This document shows positions 61,087-64,000 of a DNA stretch of 64,000 nt, piece after piece. This DNA comes from Acidobacteriota bacterium (lineage in GTDB: Bacteria; Acidobacteriota; Terriglobia; UBA7540). Position 1 is the stretch's first letter. Every line of letters begins with the position of its first letter. The notes under the pieces were generated by a model, which was not told the DNA's origin, did no database searches, and worked only from the letters and a program-made list of their open reading frames with translations. A program made the translations under genes and the position numbers. The stretch spans positions 1-64,000 of the forward strand of contig JAKCCV010000005.1 in assembly GCA_021838785.1 (NCBI GenBank), written 5' to 3'.

Positions 61087-63234
61087 TTAGCGGGATTCGC
61101 GCGAAGGCTCGCTCTGCGGCTGGGAAGGCGCGCCCGCGGATGCCGCGGCCTTGGCCCGTTGATCGCGCAGGACCGCCTTGCGGCTGAGCCGAATCTTGTT
61201 TCCTTCGATGGAAATCACTTTGACTAAAAGCTGGTCGCCCTGCTTCAGCTCGTCGCGAATGTCCCGGATGCGATGCTCCGCCACTTCGCTGATGTGGAGC
61301 AGGCCGTCGGTGCCGGGGAAAATCTCCACAAAGGCGCCGAAATCCGCCAAGCGCACGACCTTGCCAAGATACGTTTTTCCCAGCTCGGCCTCCGCCATCA
61401 GCTCGTGGATCATTTTAATGGCCTTGTTGGCCGCGCCCTCGTCGGTGGCCGCAATGTTGACGCGCCCATCCTCCTCCACATCAATTTTGGCGCCGGTCTG
61501 CTCGACGATGCCGCGAATCACCTTGCCGCCCGGCCCGATCAACTCTCCAATCTTGGCGCGGTTGATTTGCAGCGTGTAGATGTGCGGCGCGTAGGGCGAA
61601 ATGGAGGGCCGCGGCGAGGGCAAGACCTCCAGCATCTTTTCGAGAACCAACGCGCGCGCCTGCTTGGCTTGCGCCAGCGCCTGCGACATGATTTCGGGGG
61701 TAATGCCCGCAATCTTGATATCCATCTGCAGGGCCGTGATGCCGTTCTTGGTTCCAGCAACCTTAAAGTCCATATCGCCGTAATGGTCTTCGGCGCCGGC
61801 AATGTCCGTCAGAATGGCGAAACGTTCCCCTTCTTTCACCAACCCCATGGCAATGCCGGCGACCGGCGCCTTGATGGGGCATCCGGCGTCCATGAGCGCC
61901 AAGCAGCCGCCGCAAACCGTCGCCATCGAAGAGGAACCGTTCGATTCCAAAATGTCGGACACCACGCGAATCGTGTACGGGAACGCCGTCTCTTCGGGGA
62001 TGACGGCCAAGAGCGCGCGCTCCGCCAGCGCGCCGTGGCCAATTTCCCGGCGGCCCGGCCCGCGCAGAAATGCCACCTCGCCGACGCTGAAGGGAGGGAA
62101 GTTGTAATGCAGCATGAAGCGCTTGAAGGATTCGCCCTCCAGCACGTCCAGCCGTTGCATGTCTTCGGCGGTTCCCAGGGTCGCCGTGACGAGCGATTGG
62201 GTTTCGCCGCGCGTAAACAGCGCCGAGCCGTGGGTGCGCGGCAACAGCCCGACCTCGCACTGAATGGGCCGCACTTGATCGAAGGCGCGCCGGTCGGGCC
62301 GCTGCCGCTTCAGCAGCACGCCTTCCCGGAACAACCTCTCGTACACGAGATCGAAGGCGCCGCCCACCGCGCGTTGCTTCTCTTCGTCGTCCTCGGGATA
62401 CCTCTGGAGCAGGGCTTCACGAATCTCCGCCACTCGGTGTTCACTCTCCAGCTTCGAGCGTTGGGAAGTGTCCATGGCCTCCAGAAGCTCGGCTTCCACC
62501 TTGCTTCGCACTTCCTGGAGCAGCGCGGGGTCGTGAGCCGGCGGGGTCACGTCGCGCTTGCGCAGGCCGAGGCGTTGGAACAGCTCTTTTTCCGCCGTCA
62601 CAATCTTGCGGATTTCGCCGTGAGCGTATTGGATGGCGTCAATGACCGTCTCCTCGGAAACTTCGCTCGCTCCGGCTTCCACCATCATGATGGCGTCTTC
62701 GCTGCCCGCCACCACCATGTTGAGCAAGCTCGACTTGGCTTCGGCGTAGGTGGGATTGGTCACAAAGCGACCGTTGACCAACCCGACGCGCACGGCGCCG
62801 ACGGGCGTGGGAAAAGGAATGTCCGAAAGGTAAAGCGCCGCCGCGCCCGCCACCACGCCCAAAATATCCGGGTTGTTCTCCGTGTCGGCGGAAAGGACCA
62901 TGGCGATCACTTGCGTTTCATCGCGAAATCCTTCCGGAAACATCGGCCGGATGGGCCGGTCAATCAGGCGGCTGGTGAGAATCTCTTTTTCGGTGGGTCG
63001 CCCTTCCCGCTTGAAAAATCCTCCCGGAATCTTTCCCGCCGCGTAGGTGTATTCGCGGTAATCCACGGTGAGGGGAAAAAAGTCAATGCCTTCGCGTGGG
63101 CTGGTGGAGCAGGCCGTCGCCAGAACCACCGTGTCCGCGTAACGGACGTAGGCCGACCCGTTGGCTTGTTTGGCCAGCCGACCCACCTCCAGGGTGAGCG
63201 TGGATTGTCCCAAAGGAATACTGATTTGCTCCAT
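61087..63234 (-). CDS. pnp: Polyribonucleotide nucleotidyltransferase (PNPase)
   Basis: 715 residues. Two RNase PH domains (first FFPLTVDYREYTYAAGKIPG, GGFFKREGRPTEKEILTSRL; second LPRTHGSALFTRGETQSLVT, ISDI-type VVSDILESNGSSSMATVCGG). The KH domain has AKIGELIGPGGKVIRGIVEQ and the S1 domain YLGKVVRLADFGAFVEIFPG. The tail is Ala/Gln/Ser-rich. It degrades RNA 3' to 5' by phosphorolysis and forms the degradosome core in many bacteria. It follows rpsO with a hairpin terminator between. Confidence 0.97.
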   Translation of the reverse strand: MEQISIPLGQSTLTLEVGRLAKQANGSAYVRYADTVVLATACSTSPREGIDFFPLTVDYREYTYAAGKIPGGFFKREGRPTEKEILTSRLIDRPIRPMFPEGFRDETQVIAMVLSADTENNPDILGVVAGAAALYLSDIPFPTPVGAVRVGLVNGRFVTNPTYAEAKSSLLNMVVAGSEDAIMMVEAGASEVSEETVIDAIQYAHGEIRKIVTAEKELFQRLGLRKRDVTPPAHDPALLQEVRSKVEAELLEAMDTSQRSKLESEHRVAEIREALLQRYPEDDEEKQRAVGGAFDLVYERLFREGVLLKRQRPDRRAFDQVRPIQCEVGLLPRTHGSALFTRGETQSLVTATLGTAEDMQRLDVLEGESFKRFMLHYNFPPFSVGEVAFLRGPGRREIGHGALAERALLAVIPEETAFPYTIRVVSDILESNGSSSMATVCGGCLALMDAGCPIKAPVAGIAMGLVKEGERFAILTDIAGAEDHYGDMDFKVAGTKNGITALQMDIKIAGITPEIMSQALAQAKQARALVLEKMLEVLPSPRPSISPYAPHIYTLQINRAKIGELIGPGGKVIRGIVEQTGAKIDVEEDGRVNIAATDEGAANKAIKMIHELMAEAELGKTYLGKVVRLADFGAFVEIFPGTDGLLHISEVAEHRIRDIRDELKQGDQLLVKVISIEGNKIRLSRKAVLRDQRAKAAASAGAPSQPQSEPSRESR

Positions 63235-63370
63235 CGTAATCTCATGCCTCCATTTTCTCGGCCCTCGGCCGATTCCGGGTCGCTCGCGGTTTCGCGTCCC
63301 CGTCCCTGCCTTTCACGCAAGGCGCGCGGTTGGTTTCGGGATGCTCCGGCGCCGCCGCGCCGCGGCGTAA

Positions 63371-63400
63371 ACAAAAAACGGCCTGCCCTCGTAGGCAGAC
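63371..63400 (-). terminator. Rho-independent terminator between rpsO and pnp
   Basis: On the minus strand CGGTCTGCC-TACGAG-GGCAGGCCG (63400-63377), nine pairs with one G-U, then TTTTTT (63376-63371). It lies 62 bp past the rpsO stop and 137 bp before the pnp start. It should end most rpsO transcripts and let some reach pnp, as in E. coli. Confidence 0.8.
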
Positions 63401-63461
63401 CGTGCCCCACCGATGCCCAACTTTTCGCGGAAGAATTCCCTGCGTCCCTGCAATCACTCGG

Positions 63462-63731
63462 TTATTTGCGAATGCCCAATCGTTCGATCAGCTTTTGGTA
63501 TCGCTCCGCATCATGGCGGCGGAGATATTCCAGCAGCCGCTTTCTTTTGCCCACCATCGCCAGCAGGCCGCGGCGCGACGCATGGTCCTTCCGGTGGCTC
63601 CGGAAATGCTCCGTCAAATAGGCGATACGCTCGCTTAAAAGCGCGATCTGGACTTCCGGCGAACCGGTGTCCTTGGGATGGATCCGATAGCGCTCCATCA
63701 ATCCTGTTTTCGACTCACGAGCCAGTGGCAT
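63462..63731 (-). CDS. rpsO: 30S ribosomal protein S15
   Basis: 89 residues, standard length, ATG 63731 with AGGAG just upstream. Blocks [40 protein letters not shown] and [20 protein letters not shown] are all conserved. It is a primary 16S rRNA binder. A promoter sits 45-74 bp upstream. The short leader could hold the S15 autoregulatory site known in other bacteria, but no clear structure was made out. Confidence 0.97.
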   Translation of the reverse strand: MPLARESKTGLMERYRIHPKDTGSPEVQIALLSERIAYLTEHFRSHRKDHASRRGLLAMVGKRKRLLEYLRRHDAERYQKLIERLGIRK

Positions 63732-63775
63732 TCGCTCCTGCTCCTGTTGATCTCTTCACCTGTAATTTCGCTTTC

Positions 63776-63805
63776 AGTGTAGCATGATTTGCCGGCGGGC
63801 GGCAA
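63776..63805 (-). promoter_or_regulatory. Promoter of rpsO
   Basis: On the minus strand TTGCCG (63805-63800), an 18-nt spacer ending in ATGC, then TACACT (63781-63776), about 45 nt before ATG 63731. TGC directly ahead of the -10 resembles an extended -10. Confidence 0.55.
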
Positions 63806-64000
63806 ACGAAAGCCTCCGAAAACCGCAACCCCGGCGTGCGACCGGGCGAAGCGCCCGACTTCCGAGGCTGAAACCCGGAGAAACGGGAAACTTGACGGAA
63901 CCTCCCCGCGCACGTTGTAATGGCGAATTCGGCAGCGGCCATGAAGCTGGAAAGGACCCCGACCGCGCCAACGGCGCGCCAGGCGCTTGGTCCGGTTCAT
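63806..64000. other. Window end, no supported gene
   Basis: Minus-strand frames are open here, but none has protein-like features and all include the rpsO promoter. truB often precedes rpsO, but no TruB C-terminus was recognised. Confidence 0.35.

Noticed and set aside
61273-63621. Very long open frame on the plus strand opposite pnp (782 codons)
   Set aside because: It is the complement of a clearly conserved PNPase gene in GC-rich DNA; composition is His/Gln/Arg-rich with no domain.
63698-64000. Minus-strand frame at the window end as a truB C-terminus
   Set aside because: It overlaps the rpsO promoter and start, and no TruB/PUA motif can be seen.

Overview
The window reads as about 64 kb of chromosome from a GC-rich, Gram-negative-type bacterium, most likely an Acidobacteriota (Terriglobia-like) genome. 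This is inferred from the gene mix: several PilZ proteins, a DUF4382 lipoprotein, BshA (bacillithiol synthesis), an unusual Hfq-like protein, an F-type ATPase with b and b' stators, and secreted or membrane proteins typical of that phylum. No rRNA, tRNA, CRISPR array or prophage was seen. Nothing was searched against a database.

Layout. 1-3270 is an insertion-sequence graveyard: remnants of four transposase families plus a broken second copy of the 5' end of rnr. 3410-4989 holds two secreted-protein genes on the minus strand, lying between the broken and the intact rnr. 5280-13097 carries rnr, a Gfo/Idh/MocA oxidoreductase, two related membrane-anchored coiled-coil proteins and a DUF4382 lipoprotein. 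13472-19573 is an ATP synthase operon (b', b, delta, alpha, gamma, beta, epsilon; minus strand) without the a and c subunits. 19892-22810 is a sensor kinase and sigma-54 response regulator pair. 23029-24262 holds an AraC-type/alkylguanine methyltransferase fusion and a small conserved protein. 24303-27157 is a promoter, SAM-I riboswitch, terminator, then threonine synthase, a MoaD/ThiS-like sulfur carrier and homoserine kinase. 27305-33184 carries PilZ proteins, a GH16 glycosidase, gamma-glutamyltransferase and an XRE regulator. 33779-38188 is a sugar uptake and catabolism cluster on the minus strand. 38303-43700 carries tmk, holB, an Hfq-like protein, bshA and a START-like protein. 43744-46353 has a hydrolase, an MFS exporter and an AhpD-like protein. 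46869-56464 is a housekeeping run: MsbA-like ABC exporter, YicC, gmk, rpoZ, coaBC, family 4 UDG, an MTHFR-like protein and priA. 56501-63731 on the minus strand is rpsO, pnp, then ffh, rpsP, khpA, rimM, trmD, rplS and a small membrane protein.

The most interesting unit is 24303-27157. A SAM-sensing riboswitch (a methionine-status sensor) sits in front of genes usually called threonine genes, with a sulfur-carrier protein between them. That arrangement suggests a protein-thiocarboxylate route to homocysteine from O-phosphohomoserine. Other points of interest are a PilZ / CxxC-CxxC / PilZ architecture present twice, three copies of a twin-hairpin dispersed repeat, a partial duplication of rnr, and several genes whose -10 box lies 6-9 nt from the start codon, suggesting leaderless mRNAs.
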